Shown: positions 34,573-44,070, numbered from the stretch's first letter. The stretch is DNA of 64,000 nucleotides from Streptomyces sp. NBC_00490 (GCF_036013645.1 NZ_CP107869.1:9238001-9302000); one strand, 5' to 3'. Notes: generated by a model from the letters alone, not told the origin. Program-made: numbers and translations.

Positions 34573-35547
34573 TCAGGGGACCACGGTGTCCCTGCCGTTG
34601 ACGAGCCCCGCCCCGTCCGGCACGGGCCGGGCCAGCCACTCGGCGATCGAGCGGGCGATCGGCTGACCCGTCTCCACCTCGACGAAGCCGAACTGCCCCG
34701 ACTGATTGCACTCCAGGAACCACCACGTCCCGTCGGCGTCCTCGGCGAAATCGAAGGCGCCGTAAGCCAGTTCGGCGTCGCGCATGTACGCGCGCACCGC
34801 TTCGGCGACCCGTGGCGGCACGTCGGTGGGGCGCCACGGAGTGGCGGGGGAGGCGAAACGGACGTCCACCTCGTCGTCCTCCGCGGTCGTCTTGCGCGCG
34901 GCCAGCATCCTCTCGCCCACCACCGTGAGCCGTATGTCCGCCCGCTTGGCGACCCGCCGCTGGAGCAGCGTGGGGCCGAACGCGACGGCGGAGAAGTCCG
35001 TGTCCGGCGTGACCCGGCTGGTCGGCACCGCCCTCGGTGGGTCCTGCGGATGCGCCCCGGAGACCGGTTTGACCACCAGGTCCGGATAGCGCGCGGAGAA
35101 CTCGCGGGCGGCCTGCGGAAAGGTCGTGATCAGCGTGGCCGGCACGGGCAGCCCGCAGCGCTGGGCGTGCCGCAGCTGCCAGGGCTTGTGCCGGGCCCGG
35201 CGGGAGGCGTCGGGGTGGTTCATCCAGCGCGCCCCCGAACTGCGCAGCATCCCGTACAGCGCCTGTGACGACTCCTCGGTCAGCCACCCGGACGGCTCCG
35301 CGGCCCGGGCCGCCGCGGTGCCCGGCCGGCGCACCCAGACGGACCGCAGCCCGTTCATGCTCACCAGCCGGCCCCCCGCCGACAGATGGCCCCGGAAGGC
35401 GCCGTGCACGTACTCGCCCGACAGCGCCACCCCCTCGGTCAGGTCGGCGGGGTCGAGACGGACCACCGGAACGCCTGTCGTATGGAGGTGGACGACCACC
35501 ATGTCGGCGGTGACGTCCGCTTCACAGGTCAGGATCAACACGGTCAT
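34573..35547 (-). CDS. tgmB: ATP-grasp peptide maturase, graspetide type
   Basis: This 324-residue enzyme is an ATP-grasp ligase of the TgmB kind, which activates acidic side chains of a precursor peptide and makes omega-ester (or amide) crosslinks. MTVLILTCEADVTADMVVVHL opens the N-terminal domain; PDLVVKPVSGAHP near 155-167 and WFLECNQSGQFGF near 270-282 are the nucleotide and magnesium-binding regions. It lies 16 bases downstream of the precursor gene. The methyltransferase (TgmC or PIMT type) often found with such pairs is not adjacent, nor is a dedicated exporter. Confidence 0.9.
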   Translation of the reverse strand: MTVLILTCEADVTADMVVVHLHTTGVPVVRLDPADLTEGVALSGEYVHGAFRGHLSAGGRLVSMNGLRSVWVRRPGTAAARAAEPSGWLTEESSQALYGMLRSSGARWMNHPDASRRARHKPWQLRHAQRCGLPVPATLITTFPQAAREFSARYPDLVVKPVSGAHPQDPPRAVPTSRVTPDTDFSAVAFGPTLLQRRVAKRADIRLTVVGERMLAARKTTAEDDEVDVRFASPATPWRPTDVPPRVAEAVRAYMRDAELAYGAFDFAEDADGTWWFLECNQSGQFGFVEVETGQPIARSIAEWLARPVPDGAGLVNGRDTVVP

Positions 35548-35563
35548 CGGTGTCTGCCCGTGT

Positions 35564-35755
35564 TCAGTCGTCGAAGTGCGTCTTCGACCCCGCCGTTGAG
35601 GTCGTGGTCCCGAACTCTCTCAGCAGCGCGTGGTCGTGGGCGGCGATCCGCCCGTCCGAGAGCACGTTCAACTGCAGTCCGGTGTCGTAGGCGTACGGAG
35701 CGGTGACCTCCGACTCCGCTGCCGGACGTGCGTAGTTGAGCGCGAACGGTTGCAT
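35564..35755 (-). CDS. tgmA: ATP-grasp-modified RiPP precursor peptide
   Basis: This 63-residue peptide matches the putative ATP-grasp target RiPP family (TIGR04186-type). The leader carries MQPFALNYARP and YAYDTGLQLNVL, segments recognised by the maturase; the core is LLREFGTTTSTAGSKTHFDD. Thr50-52, Ser53, Thr54, Ser57 and Thr59 are possible donors and Asp62-Asp63 possible acceptors of omega-ester links. GAGGGAGAG precedes ATG 35755. An AT-rich TATAAG lies near 35840-35850 upstream on this strand, but no good -35 accompanies it. The mature product and its role are unknown. Confidence 0.88.
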   Translation of the reverse strand: MQPFALNYARPAAESEVTAPYAYDTGLQLNVLSDGRIAAHDHALLREFGTTTSTAGSKTHFDD

Positions 35756-35933
35756 CGTCTCTCCCTCGTGGGTCCTGCGCCGATCCAGCGATGGTCACCT
35801 TGCGCCGTCGCTCGGGCCGCCGACTCCCGTCGGCTTCCTGAGACTTATACGAATCGAACGGGTGATTGGTTTCCTTACGCTGCGTAGTTGTTGGCGGTTC
35901 GTCGTCCGGACAATGGGGGAGACGTGGGTGAAG

Positions 35934-36209
35934 TCAGGCAGGTTCACTGCCCGAGTGCCTGCGCATCGTGCGCAACGCGAGCAGCAGGACACCGATGTCG
36001 TCGAGGTACACGGGGTCGGGCACCAGGTCGGCCGGCAGGAAGAAGTACGCGAGAGCTCCCCAGAAGACCCAGCGCGGGCCGGTCGGAAGTCCGGCCTGCC
36101 GCAGACCCCGCCGGGCCCGGACCAGCCGTACGAACACCGCGACGGCAACGGCGAGGACGGCCGCCGCGAGGAGCACGGCGACAGCGATCCATCGGGTGGT
36201 GATGTCCAA
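35934..36209 (-). CDS. YkvA/DUF1232-type membrane protein
   Basis: This 91-residue protein has an N-terminal membrane helix (WIAVAVLLAAAVLAVAVAVFV) and then the DUF1232 signature WGALAYFFLPADLVPDPVYLDDIGVLLLALR. A TTG at 36209 is taken as start because GAGGAGG lies five or six bases before it; the open frame extends further but the extra part is arginine-rich and lacks a start context. The tgmA gene follows 178 bases downstream on the same strand and is probably separate. Confidence 0.78.
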   Translation of the reverse strand: MDITTRWIAVAVLLAAAVLAVAVAVFVRLVRARRGLRQAGLPTGPRWVFWGALAYFFLPADLVPDPVYLDDIGVLLLALRTMRRHSGSEPA

Positions 36210-36477
36210 CGGGCCCTCCTCGTTCCGGGGCGCCCCGCGAAGCGCGCGCGAAGTATCGGATTCCCGTTCGGGGCGCCGGTATTGCCTGCCAGGGCCAAAC
36301 CGGTGCACTCGAACACCAGTGGGAGTGGCGGGGCGGGGGCGTCGAAGCGGGAGTCATACCTGTGGCGCACCCGAGTGGCGCCCTGGGCGCGGACGCCCGG
36401 TAATGGTCACCGTAAGGTCGCGTGTCGCGCGTCGGGGGCGCAACAGCGGCCGTATCCCCTCGCTTGGAGAGCCGCGC

Positions 36478-37497
36478 ATGACCACTCCCTCGTCAATCCC
36501 GCAGTCGAACGATCCCGCCATACCCGCGACGGAGATCACCGGCTCCCTGAGCCCTGCGCCCGTTGCCGTCGGGGGAAGCGGTCCGGCCTACGGCGATCCG
36601 GTGGACGGCCTGGTCCGTGCCGCCGTGGCCGACCGGCCGCTGGAAGAGGTGGCCCAGCTCATCACGCTGCTCGAACAGTCTCCTCTGTACGCCCGGGCCA
36701 CGGTCGACGCGCTCCGCGCGGTCGGGGTGAACCGGTCCGTGGACGACGTCACCCGGCTGGTCGTCCTGCTCACCCGGCCGCCGCGGGAGGCGGCGAGCGC
36801 GGACGAGGCGATCCGTGCCGCGGCCGAGACCCGCCCGGTCGAGGACGTGACCCGGCTGATGGCCCTGCTGCAACAGGCGCCGCTCGAGCCGCACTGCGGG
36901 CAGGAGGCGGTCAGGGCGGCCGCCACCGGCCGGTCCGTCGAGGAACTCGTGGAGCTGATCGGCCGCCTGGCCGAGGAGCGCAAGGGAGCCCCTCCGTCGC
37001 AGGCCACGGAAGCGCCGGTGGACGACGTGGACGACGCCGGCCGGCACCGTGACCCGGCGGCCCGCCCCGGCCTCGTACGCCGCCGGCCCGCCCGACCTCC
37101 CGTCTGGCCCACCCGCCTCACCGCGGTGGCCCTGCTCGTCTGCGCCGTGGCCCATGTCCCGGTGTACCAGGACGGGGTGTCCCCGCGCCGCTACGGCCTC
37201 GTCCTCGGCCTGGCCGGGCTGTGCCTGCTGCTGGCTCCGCTGGTGGTCGTGCGTCCGGCGGTGCCGGTACTGGTCGCGGCGGTCCTGGTGCCGGCGGCCC
37301 TGGCCGCGGCCCAGCTGTACGCGAGCCGCTTCGACTCGGGCCGGCTGTCCGCCGCTCTCGACCTCACGCTCGCACCGGCCTGGATCGCCGGCCTCGCCGC
37401 CGTCTGCGCGGCACTCGCGGCACTGGCCGCCCTGGCCGTCCGCCTGGCCTCGCACACACCGGGGCGGAGCGCGGCGGACCGTCTGCCGGTGGACTGA
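36478..37497 (+). CDS. Membrane protein with four tandem helical repeats
   Basis: This 339-residue protein has a disordered start (1-40), four imperfect 33-34-residue repeats (about 42-76, 77-108, 109-141, 142-168), a linker, and four membrane helices (about 205-330). Each repeat has the pattern ALRAxxxxRxVEDVTRLxxLLxxxP, so pairs of helices could stack into a solenoid. I do not recognise the family. ATG 36478 follows GGAGAG. The cytoplasmic repeats could be a protein-binding scaffold. It converges on the gene at 37566. Confidence 0.7.
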   Translation: MTTPSSIPQSNDPAIPATEITGSLSPAPVAVGGSGPAYGDPVDGLVRAAVADRPLEEVAQLITLLEQSPLYARATVDALRAVGVNRSVDDVTRLVVLLTRPPREAASADEAIRAAAETRPVEDVTRLMALLQQAPLEPHCGQEAVRAAATGRSVEELVELIGRLAEERKGAPPSQATEAPVDDVDDAGRHRDPAARPGLVRRRPARPPVWPTRLTAVALLVCAVAHVPVYQDGVSPRRYGLVLGLAGLCLLLAPLVVVRPAVPVLVAAVLVPAALAAAQLYASRFDSGRLSAALDLTLAPAWIAGLAAVCAALAALAALAVRLASHTPGRSAADRLPVD

Positions 37498-37506
37498 TCA
37501 CGCGGT

Positions 37507-37555
37507 GGGCGCTGCGGCCGACGGTGACCAGGATGCCGTCGTGACCGCGGCGCCC
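37507..37555. terminator. Imperfect hairpin between convergent genes
   Basis: GGGCGCTGCGG pairs with CCGCGGCGCCC (one G-U) across a 27-base loop that has its own short pairing. It lies ten bases after the stop of the repeat protein. A terminator role is plausible from position only. Confidence 0.35.
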
Positions 37556-37565
37556 GCGGCGGCTA

Positions 37566-38624
37566 TCAGGCTCCGTTCTCGTCCCGTGGGGGCCGGCGGG
37601 GCTTGAAGCGTTCCAGGGTCCGGGTCAGCTGCTGCAGCGGCGAGCCAGGCTGTTCGGCGGGCGGTCTCGGTGCCTCGGCGCCCGCCTCCCGGTAGGCGGC
37701 CAGCGCCTCGTTGGCGCGTTCGGCGGCCTCCCGGTACAGGTCGCGGGAGTTCGTCATCGCCTCGAGCGCCTCGGCGTACATGGCGACCAGCTCGCGCTGG
37801 CGGACCAGCTCCTCCTCGGCGGTCGTCAGTCGCCACTGCTCGCGCAGCGCGGTGAGAGCCTCCTCGGCCCCCTCCGGCAGCGGCCTCGGCAGCCCGGCGA
37901 AGCGGGTCACGGCGTCGATGAGTTCCGTGGGCGGGGTGCCGTCCAGGAAGACACTGCGGACGGAGAAGTCGTCGGCGTCGGTGTCGCGGTCGAGCGGCAG
38001 CGGGGACAGGACGACGGCTCCGCCGCGCGGGACCTGGACGTCGAACTCCTTCAGCGCCCAGTTGACGGCCCGCAGCTGATGCGGCGCGGCCCGGTGCTCC
38101 ACCACGCGGTGACGCAGACCCGGCGGCAGATGCCCGGTCAGCGGCCGGCGGCCGCGCTCGTCGGGGGTCATGGCCTCGTGGACGACGATGTGCAGCGCCC
38201 AGGAGTCCCGCACGCAGTCCCGCAGCAGCCGCCGCAGCTCCTTGTCGTCCTCGGGCAGCCGGTTGACGTCCCGGAAGCGCAGTCCGGCGACGGTGTCGTG
38301 GTCCCAGCCGGCGTCCGGCTCCAGCGGCCAGAACATGCCGACCGGGGAGGCCCATGCCGCCTGCCACGGCTGTTCCGCCTCCGCGACCAGGACCCACTCC
38401 CCGTCGGCCCCGAGCGTCAGCCGGGCCCGTACGGTCACCTCGCCGTCGACCCGCCAGCGGGCCTCGAAGACCTGCTCCTCCTTGAGCTCCAGGAAGTCGT
38501 CGACGACCGCGCCGTCCTTGAGCTGCCGGAGGTTGACGCGGAGCACGTCCGCGGCGGCGGATCCGACGTGGCGGCCGCGGGCCGGCCACACGGTGGGGGG
38601 AAGGGCTGCGGGGGAGGTCTGCAT
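37566..38624 (-). CDS. Hypothetical protein with C-terminal coiled coil
   Basis: This 352-residue soluble protein has a mixed N-terminal part (VNLRQLKDGAVVDDFLELKEE, then a beta-rich segment around WVLVAEAEQPWQAAW) and a helical C-terminus (about 265-325) with heptad-like spacing: ALTALREQWRLTTAEEELVRQ and SRDLYREAAERANEALAAYRE. I recognise no domain. ATG 38624 begins MQTSPAALPP; the longer frame reaching 38804 is arginine-rich and unlikely. Function unknown. Confidence 0.7.
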   Translation of the reverse strand: MQTSPAALPPTVWPARGRHVGSAAADVLRVNLRQLKDGAVVDDFLELKEEQVFEARWRVDGEVTVRARLTLGADGEWVLVAEAEQPWQAAWASPVGMFWPLEPDAGWDHDTVAGLRFRDVNRLPEDDKELRRLLRDCVRDSWALHIVVHEAMTPDERGRRPLTGHLPPGLRHRVVEHRAAPHQLRAVNWALKEFDVQVPRGGAVVLSPLPLDRDTDADDFSVRSVFLDGTPPTELIDAVTRFAGLPRPLPEGAEEALTALREQWRLTTAEEELVRQRELVAMYAEALEAMTNSRDLYREAAERANEALAAYREAGAEAPRPPAEQPGSPLQQLTRTLERFKPRRPPRDENGA

Positions 38625-38813
38625 GAGTCCATCTGTGGGGCGGGGTTCCGTGCGACCACCAGTATCGTCACCGCCGGTCCGCGGCGGTCGGGCGGGGTCG
38701 GTATCCCGCCATCGCCCGGTGCGAACCGCGCACCCGGGGTGTGCGCGATCCACTTCGCGTGGCCACGGTTCACCCATGTCCGCGAGGCGATCCGCGCACC
38801 ACAATGTCTGGAC

Positions 38814-38856
38814 GAACAGGGTCCGCCCACCATCCGCATTGGGGCGGACCCTGTTC
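38814..38856. terminator. Strong terminator of the tct operon
   Basis: GAACAGGGTCCGCCC and GGGCGGACCCTGTTC form a perfect 15-bp stem with a 13-base loop, 20 bases beyond the stop codon of the universal stress protein gene. It ends the minus-strand operon 42323-38876. There is no U-tract. Confidence 0.85.
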
Positions 38857-38875
38857 CCGGCGAGGTGCGCGACGG

Positions 38876-39271
38876 CTACAGCGCGGCCTTCACGGCGAGG
38901 ACCGGGCAGCCGGTACCGAGCAGGATCTGCTGTGCGGCCGAGCCCGTGATCAGCTTGCCGACCGCACTACGCCGCCGCAGCCCGATCACCACCAGGGACA
39001 CGTCCGCCTGCTCCGCCAGCTCGATGATCTCCTCGGCGGCGTCGCCCCCGCCCAGCACCTGACGGATGTCGAACTCGACGCCGAGCGCGGCGAGATCCTC
39101 CCGGACATGGGCCAGTTCCGGCTCCTGCGCGAACCGCGGGTCCACATAGGCGTCCCCGCGCGAGGTGTTCACCACCATCAGCTTCTCGCCGCGCAGCCGG
39201 GCCTCGTCGATCCCTGCCCGTAGCGCGGCCTCACCCTCGGGTGAGGGTACGTATCCGACCAGTACGGTCAT
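38876..39271 (-). CDS. Universal stress protein (UspA family)
   Basis: This 131-residue single-domain protein starts [20 protein letters not shown] and ends with the ATP-binding pattern [35 protein letters not shown], the G-x2-G-x9-G-S/T motif of the ATP-binding Usp class. The ATG overlaps the stop of tctA, so it is translationally coupled to the transporter. Usp proteins fused to or encoded with transporters can sense ATP; here it may gate the Tct importer. It is the last gene of the operon before the hairpin. Confidence 0.9.
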   Translation of the reverse strand: MTVLVGYVPSPEGEAALRAGIDEARLRGEKLMVVNTSRGDAYVDPRFAQEPELAHVREDLAALGVEFDIRQVLGGGDAAEEIIELAEQADVSLVVIGLRRRSAVGKLITGSAAQQILLGTGCPVLAVKAAL

Positions 39272-40785
39272 GTCTGCTCTTCCTCTCGGGCTCTTCGCTC
39301 ACGCGGGGGACGCACGACGAACCGCCGGACCAGCGGCCAGGCGAGCACCAGCACGATCGTCGTGTACACGGCGTAGGAGACCGGCCCGCCCACCAGTCCC
39401 GACAGTTCACCGCCGGACAGCTGCAGGGAGCGCCGCCCCTGCAGTTCGGCCCGCGGGCCGAGGATGACGCCGACGATGAGGGGCAGCACCGGCAGTCCGA
39501 ACCGTCGCATCCCGAAGCCGAGGAGCCCGAGGAGCAACAGCAGGAACAGGTCCAGGGGCTGGGCGTTGACGGCGTAGGCGCCCATCGACGCGAAGAACAG
39601 GATCCCGGCGTACAGATAGGGGCGCGGTATCTGGAGCAGCTTCGCCCAGGCGGGCGCCAGTGGCAGGTTGAGCACGAGCAGCAGCAGATTGCCGACGAAG
39701 AGGCTGGCGATCAGCACCCACACCAGGCTCGCCTCACGCTCGAAGAGGAGGGGGCCGGGCTGGATGCCGTACGACTGGAAGGCGGCCAGCATGACGGCGG
39801 CGGTGGCGTTCGTCGGCAGGCCGATGGCCAGCATGGGGACCAGGGTGCCGGCGGCGGAGGCGTTGTTCGCGGCCTCCGGACCGGCCACCCCCTCGATGGC
39901 CCCCTTGCCGAACTCCTCGGGGTGCCTGGTCAGCTGTTTCTCCGTGGCGTACGACAGGAAGGTCGGGATCTCCGCGCCGCCGGCCGGCAGCGCGCCGAAC
40001 GGGAAGCCGAGGGCCGTGCCCCGCAGCCAGGGCTTCCAGGACCGCTTGAAGTCCTGCTTCCCCATCCACGGGGTGCCGACCGGGATGATCTCGGCGGGCT
40101 TGCGCCGCAGATGCGCGGCCACCCACATCGCCTCGCCGACGGCGAAGATGCCGACCGCGACGACGACCACGTCGATGCCGTCCGCGAGTTGGGGGATGCC
40201 CAGGGTGAGCCGCTGCTGTCCGGAGACCGCGTCGATGCCGACCAGGCCGAGCGTCAGACCCAACAGCAGCGAGATCAGTCCCCGGATCCGGGAGGCGCCC
40301 AGCACGGAGGTGACCGCGATGAACGACAGCAGCATGAGGGCGAAGTAGTCCGGCGCGCCCAGACTGACCGCGAAGTCGACCACGAACGGGGTGACCAGAA
40401 CCAGCAGCAGGGTCCCGATGGTGCCCGCCACGAAGGAACCGATCGCGGCGGTCGCGAGCGCCTGGGCGGCCCGGCCCGACTTGGCCATCCTGTTGCCCTC
40501 GATGGCCGTCACCACCGAGGACGACTCGCCGGGGGTGTTGAGCAGGATCGAGGTGGTCGACCCGCCGTACATCCCGCCGTAGAAGATGCCGGCGAACATG
40601 ATGAACGCCTGCACCGGCTCCATGCCGTAGGTGACCGGCAGCAGCAGGGCCACGGTCATCGCCGGGCCGATCCCCGGCAGTACGCCCACCGCGGTGCCGA
40701 TGACGACACCGACGAGCGCCAGCAGCAGGTTCATCGGGGCGACGACGTCCGCGAAGCCCCCCATGAGGTTGTCGAGGTTGTCCAT
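39268..40785 (-). CDS. tctA: Tripartite tricarboxylate transporter, large permease TctA
   Basis: This 505-residue protein has about 12 membrane helices and the TctA hallmarks [22 protein letters not shown] near 32-53 and a second related loop, [22 protein letters not shown], near 260-281. TctA and TctB form the membrane part of a secondary, binding-protein-dependent importer for citrate-like di- and tricarboxylates. ATG 40785 immediately follows the stop codon of tctB. The divergent CitA/DcuS-type two-component system presumably induces it. Confidence 0.93.
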   Translation of the reverse strand: MDNLDNLMGGFADVVAPMNLLLALVGVVIGTAVGVLPGIGPAMTVALLLPVTYGMEPVQAFIMFAGIFYGGMYGGSTTSILLNTPGESSSVVTAIEGNRMAKSGRAAQALATAAIGSFVAGTIGTLLLVLVTPFVVDFAVSLGAPDYFALMLLSFIAVTSVLGASRIRGLISLLLGLTLGLVGIDAVSGQQRLTLGIPQLADGIDVVVVAVGIFAVGEAMWVAAHLRRKPAEIIPVGTPWMGKQDFKRSWKPWLRGTALGFPFGALPAGGAEIPTFLSYATEKQLTRHPEEFGKGAIEGVAGPEAANNASAAGTLVPMLAIGLPTNATAAVMLAAFQSYGIQPGPLLFEREASLVWVLIASLFVGNLLLLVLNLPLAPAWAKLLQIPRPYLYAGILFFASMGAYAVNAQPLDLFLLLLLGLLGFGMRRFGLPVLPLIVGVILGPRAELQGRRSLQLSGGELSGLVGGPVSYAVYTTIVLVLAWPLVRRFVVRPPRERRAREEEQT

Positions 40786-41322
40786 CTACAGGATCCCTTG
40801 CAGCACACCGGCCGGGAGGTTCACACCGAGCCCGATCGCGAAGGCGTAGAACGTGGTGAGGGACAGCGTCACCGCGATCAGCAGATCGCGTACGCAGTGC
40901 CGGTTGCCGAGGGCGAACGCCGTCCCCCAGAACAGCAGCGCGCCGCTGATCACCCAGCCGAGCCGCTCGATCAGCACCGCGTTCACCACGAACGCGGTGA
41001 TCAGCAGCAGTACCGTGCGCCAGTCGCTGCCCCGGGACAGGTCGACGTCCTCCCCGGCCTCCGGCTCACCGCGGCCGCCGCGGGCGACGTCGACCGCGTA
41101 CACCGCCGCGGCCACCAGGAGCAGTACGCCGAGGATGACCGGCACCGCGCGTGGTCCGACCGGGTCGGTGCCGCTGGTGATGTGCGGGATCCCCAGCCCG
41201 TCCACGATCACCGCGGTGCCCAGCAGGACGAGGAACGCGCACACTCCGTACTGGGCGCGGTCCCCGTCCCGGGGCGGACGGGCGTCCGCCACGGTGTGGT
41301 CGTCCGTCACCTGGGAGCTCAT
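40786..41322 (-). CDS. tctB: Tripartite tricarboxylate transporter, small permease TctB
   Basis: This 178-residue protein has four membrane helices, as usual for TctB: YGVCAFLVLLGTAVIVDGLGI, VPVILGVLLLVAAAVYAVDVA, LLLITAFVVNAVLIERLGWVI and LIAVTLSLTTFYAFAIGLGV. It is longer at its N-terminus than minimal members by about 20 hydrophilic residues. It is encoded between tctC (4-base overlap) and tctA (no gap), so the three are made together. Confidence 0.9.
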   Translation of the reverse strand: MSSQVTDDHTVADARPPRDGDRAQYGVCAFLVLLGTAVIVDGLGIPHITSGTDPVGPRAVPVILGVLLLVAAAVYAVDVARGGRGEPEAGEDVDLSRGSDWRTVLLLITAFVVNAVLIERLGWVISGALLFWGTAFALGNRHCVRDLLIAVTLSLTTFYAFAIGLGVNLPAGVLQGIL

Positions 41323-42323
41323 GCCAGCCCGAGCTCTGCCAGCAGACCGGCGACGGACTTGTCCTGGTCCTTCAGATAGGTGCCGAACTCGTCACCGGTG
41401 ACGAAGGCGTCGGTCCAGCCGCGCTTGGTCAGCTCGGCCTTCCACTCCTTCGACTCGTGCATCGTGGTCAGGGCGTCGATCCAGGACGTCTTCTGTGCGG
41501 CGGTGATCCCCGGAGGGGCCACGAAGCCGCGCCAGTTGGTGAAGACCAGGTCGATCCCGGAACCCTTGAGGGTGGGCGCGTCCTCGACCGCCGCGATCGG
41601 CTCCTCGCTGGTGACCGCCAGGACCCGCACCTGCCCGGCCTCGATCTGGTCGAGGAACTCGCCGAACCCGCTGGCACCGAAGGCGATCTTGTTGCCGAGG
41701 ATCGCGGGCAGGAGCTCGCCGCCGCCGTCGTACGAGACGTAGTTGACGTCCTTCGGCTCGATGCCGACCGCCTTCGCGAGCTGCATCGGCAGCAGATGGT
41801 CGGGACCGCCCGGCGACGAACCGCCGCCCACGGCCACCTTCTTGGGGTTCTTCTTCCAGGCGGTCACGAGGTCGTCGATCGTCTTGTACGGGGAGTCCTT
41901 CGACACGACGATCGCGCCGGCCTCCTCGATCAGCTTGGCGAGGGGGGTGGTGTCGGTGAGCGTCGCCTTCGACTTCGAGGTGTACGCGGCTCCCACGACA
42001 CCCAGGCCCATCTGCATGGCCAGCTTGCCGTTGCCCTTCTCGTTGACCAGGCGCTGGAGCCCCACGGTGCCGCCGGCGCCGGGCAGGTTGTACACCTGGA
42101 CCCCGGAGGCCACCTCGGAATCCTGCATCACCTGGGCGACGGTCCGGGCGGTCACGTCGTACCCGCTGCCCGGGGTGTTGGGCACCATCAGGCGCAGACC
42201 GGTGGCGGCCTTGGACCCGCCGCTCCCCGAGTCCTCCTTCTCCGCGGTGGCACCGCAGGCGCTCACGGCGATCATCGACACGGTGGCAAGAGCGCCGAGA
42301 AGTGCGGCTCTGCGAGTTCTCAT
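41319..42323 (-). CDS. tctC: Tripartite tricarboxylate transporter, binding lipoprotein TctC
   Basis: This 334-residue protein has a lipoprotein signal ending in VSAC (Cys23). The mature part starts LRLMVPNTPGSGYDVTARTVAQVM and has GGGSSPGGPDHLLPMQLAKAVG, the two loops that hold the carboxylate groups in Bug/TctC proteins. It would capture a di- or tricarboxylate outside the membrane. It is the first gene of the operon and diverges from the sensor kinase gene over about 97 bases. Confidence 0.92.
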   Translation of the reverse strand: MRTRRAALLGALATVSMIAVSACGATAEKEDSGSGGSKAATGLRLMVPNTPGSGYDVTARTVAQVMQDSEVASGVQVYNLPGAGGTVGLQRLVNEKGNGKLAMQMGLGVVGAAYTSKSKATLTDTTPLAKLIEEAGAIVVSKDSPYKTIDDLVTAWKKNPKKVAVGGGSSPGGPDHLLPMQLAKAVGIEPKDVNYVSYDGGGELLPAILGNKIAFGASGFGEFLDQIEAGQVRVLAVTSEEPIAAVEDAPTLKGSGIDLVFTNWRGFVAPPGITAAQKTSWIDALTTMHESKEWKAELTKRGWTDAFVTGDEFGTYLKDQDKSVAGLLAELGLA

Positions 42324-42420
42324 GGCTCATCTCTTTCGCTCGGGCTGGTCCGGCGCCATGATTGTGCGGATTCTCGAACAGCCCGTCTGCCTTGTGTGAC
42401 CATTGAAGGTTGAGTTCATA

Positions 42421-44070
42421 GTGGTCGTGAGATCGCGCCGCCCCACGCTCGCCGGTGAGCTGCTGGTGCTTCAGCTCGCCATCGTGGTGGTCGTGCTGGT
42501 CGCGGTGGCGGCCGTCTCGCTCGCACAGTCCGAGGCCACGTTCGACCGGGTCGAGGGCCGCCGGGTGACCGCCCTCGCCGAGGAGATGGCCGGCAACCCC
42601 CTGCTGCGCACCCAGCTCGTGCTGCCCGCGCCCGGTGAGGTCCTGGCACCCCTGCTGCAGACCACGCGGACCCGGTCGAACGTCACCTCGGTCACCGTCG
42701 CCGACGCGGACGGCGAGATCGTGGCCGCCACCAACCCCACCCTGGTCGGCACCCGGCTCCCGGTCGAAGGGGCGAACGTGGCGCGGGCCCGCGGCTGGTC
42801 GGGAGAGCTCGCGGTGGCCGGGGGCCGGGAACTGGTCGCCCAGGCGCCGGTGCTCGCCGAGCACGTCGACCACGTCGGCGAGCACATCGGCACGGTCATG
42901 ATCGGACGGGCCTCACCGTCGGTCTGGCAGCGCCTGAGCGGGGCGTCCTCCTATCTGCTCGCTTACCTCGGCACCGCGAGCGTGCTCGGCGTGGCCGGAT
43001 CCTGGCTGCTGGCCCGCCGCATCAAACGGCAGACCCTCGGCCTGGAACCCCGCGAGATCGCCGGTCTCGCTGAGCACCGTGAGGCCATGCTGTTCGGGCT
43101 CGCCGAAGGAGTGGTCGCCCTCGACCCGCGGCTGCGGCTCACGCTGGTCAACGAGGTCGGCCGGGCCCTGCTGGACCTGCCCGAGAGCTGTGTCGGGATG
43201 AGCCTGGCCGACCTGGGGATCGAGGGCAGGCTGTACGACGTCCTGGCCGGGACCGGTGGTGACCGCGGCGCCGGGCAGCGCGACGAGGTGGTCGTGCGCC
43301 GGGGCAGGGTGCTGGTGATGAACCGTATGGAGGTCACCAAGGACGGCCGACGTCTCGGCTCGGTGACGACGCTCCGCGACCGCACCGAACTGGCCCGAAT
43401 GGAGCGGGAGTTGGGGTCCTTCCGCAGCAGCACCGAGCTGTTGCGCGCCCAGGCGCACGAGTTCTCCAACCAGCTGCACACCATCTCCGGGCTGATCCAG
43501 ATCGGCGAGCACGACGAGGTCGTACGGTATGTCCGCGCCCTGCGCAAGCACCGTGAGTCGCTCGACCTGACCCTCACCAGCCGGGTCCGCGACCGGGCCG
43601 TCGCCGCGCTGCTGATGGCCAAGTCCGCGCTGGCGGCGGAGCGCCGGGTGCAGCTGCGGATCTCCGAACGCACGGCCCTGGACCGGCTGGAGCCGATGGA
43701 CTCCGCGGACGTGGCCACTGTGCTCGGCAACCTCGTCGACAACGCCCTCGACGCGGCGGCGGCCTCGGAACGTGCCGACGGCGCCTGGGTGGAGGTCGAG
43801 CTGAGCCAGGACGCCTCCTGCGTGGAGATCGTGGTCCGCGACTCGGGCCCGGGGGTGGCTCCCGAGCTCGCCCAGGAGGTCTTCTCCCACGGCTTCACCA
43901 CGAAGGCCGCGCAGGGCGGTGTCCGCGGGATCGGCCTGGCCCTGACCCGGCTGGTCTGTACGCGCAGGGGCGGCGAGGTGTCGGTGACCAACACGGAGAC
44001 GGGCGCGGTGTTCACGGCCCGGATGTCCGTGGGCCGGCCGGCCGAGCGGGAGACGGAGGAGGTCCGGTGA
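42421..44070 (+). CDS. CitA/DcuS-type sensor histidine kinase
   Basis: This 549-residue kinase has membrane helices at about 13-35 and 177-198, an extracytoplasmic single-Cache domain between them, a PAS domain (about 220-330), a dimerisation helix with AHEFSNQLHTISGL (phosphorylated His346) and an ATPase domain with NLVDNALDA. This is the citrate/dicarboxylate sensor layout. The start is uncertain: GTG 42421 has GAAGG 11 bases upstream, but a TTG at 42403 is in frame. It overlaps the response regulator by four bases and diverges from tctCBA, which it most likely controls. Confidence 0.9.
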   Translation: MVVRSRRPTLAGELLVLQLAIVVVVLVAVAAVSLAQSEATFDRVEGRRVTALAEEMAGNPLLRTQLVLPAPGEVLAPLLQTTRTRSNVTSVTVADADGEIVAATNPTLVGTRLPVEGANVARARGWSGELAVAGGRELVAQAPVLAEHVDHVGEHIGTVMIGRASPSVWQRLSGASSYLLAYLGTASVLGVAGSWLLARRIKRQTLGLEPREIAGLAEHREAMLFGLAEGVVALDPRLRLTLVNEVGRALLDLPESCVGMSLADLGIEGRLYDVLAGTGGDRGAGQRDEVVVRRGRVLVMNRMEVTKDGRRLGSVTTLRDRTELARMERELGSFRSSTELLRAQAHEFSNQLHTISGLIQIGEHDEVVRYVRALRKHRESLDLTLTSRVRDRAVAALLMAKSALAAERRVQLRISERTALDRLEPMDSADVATVLGNLVDNALDAAAASERADGAWVEVELSQDASCVEIVVRDSGPGVAPELAQEVFSHGFTTKAAQGGVRGIGLALTRLVCTRRGGEVSVTNTETGAVFTARMSVGRPAERETEEVR

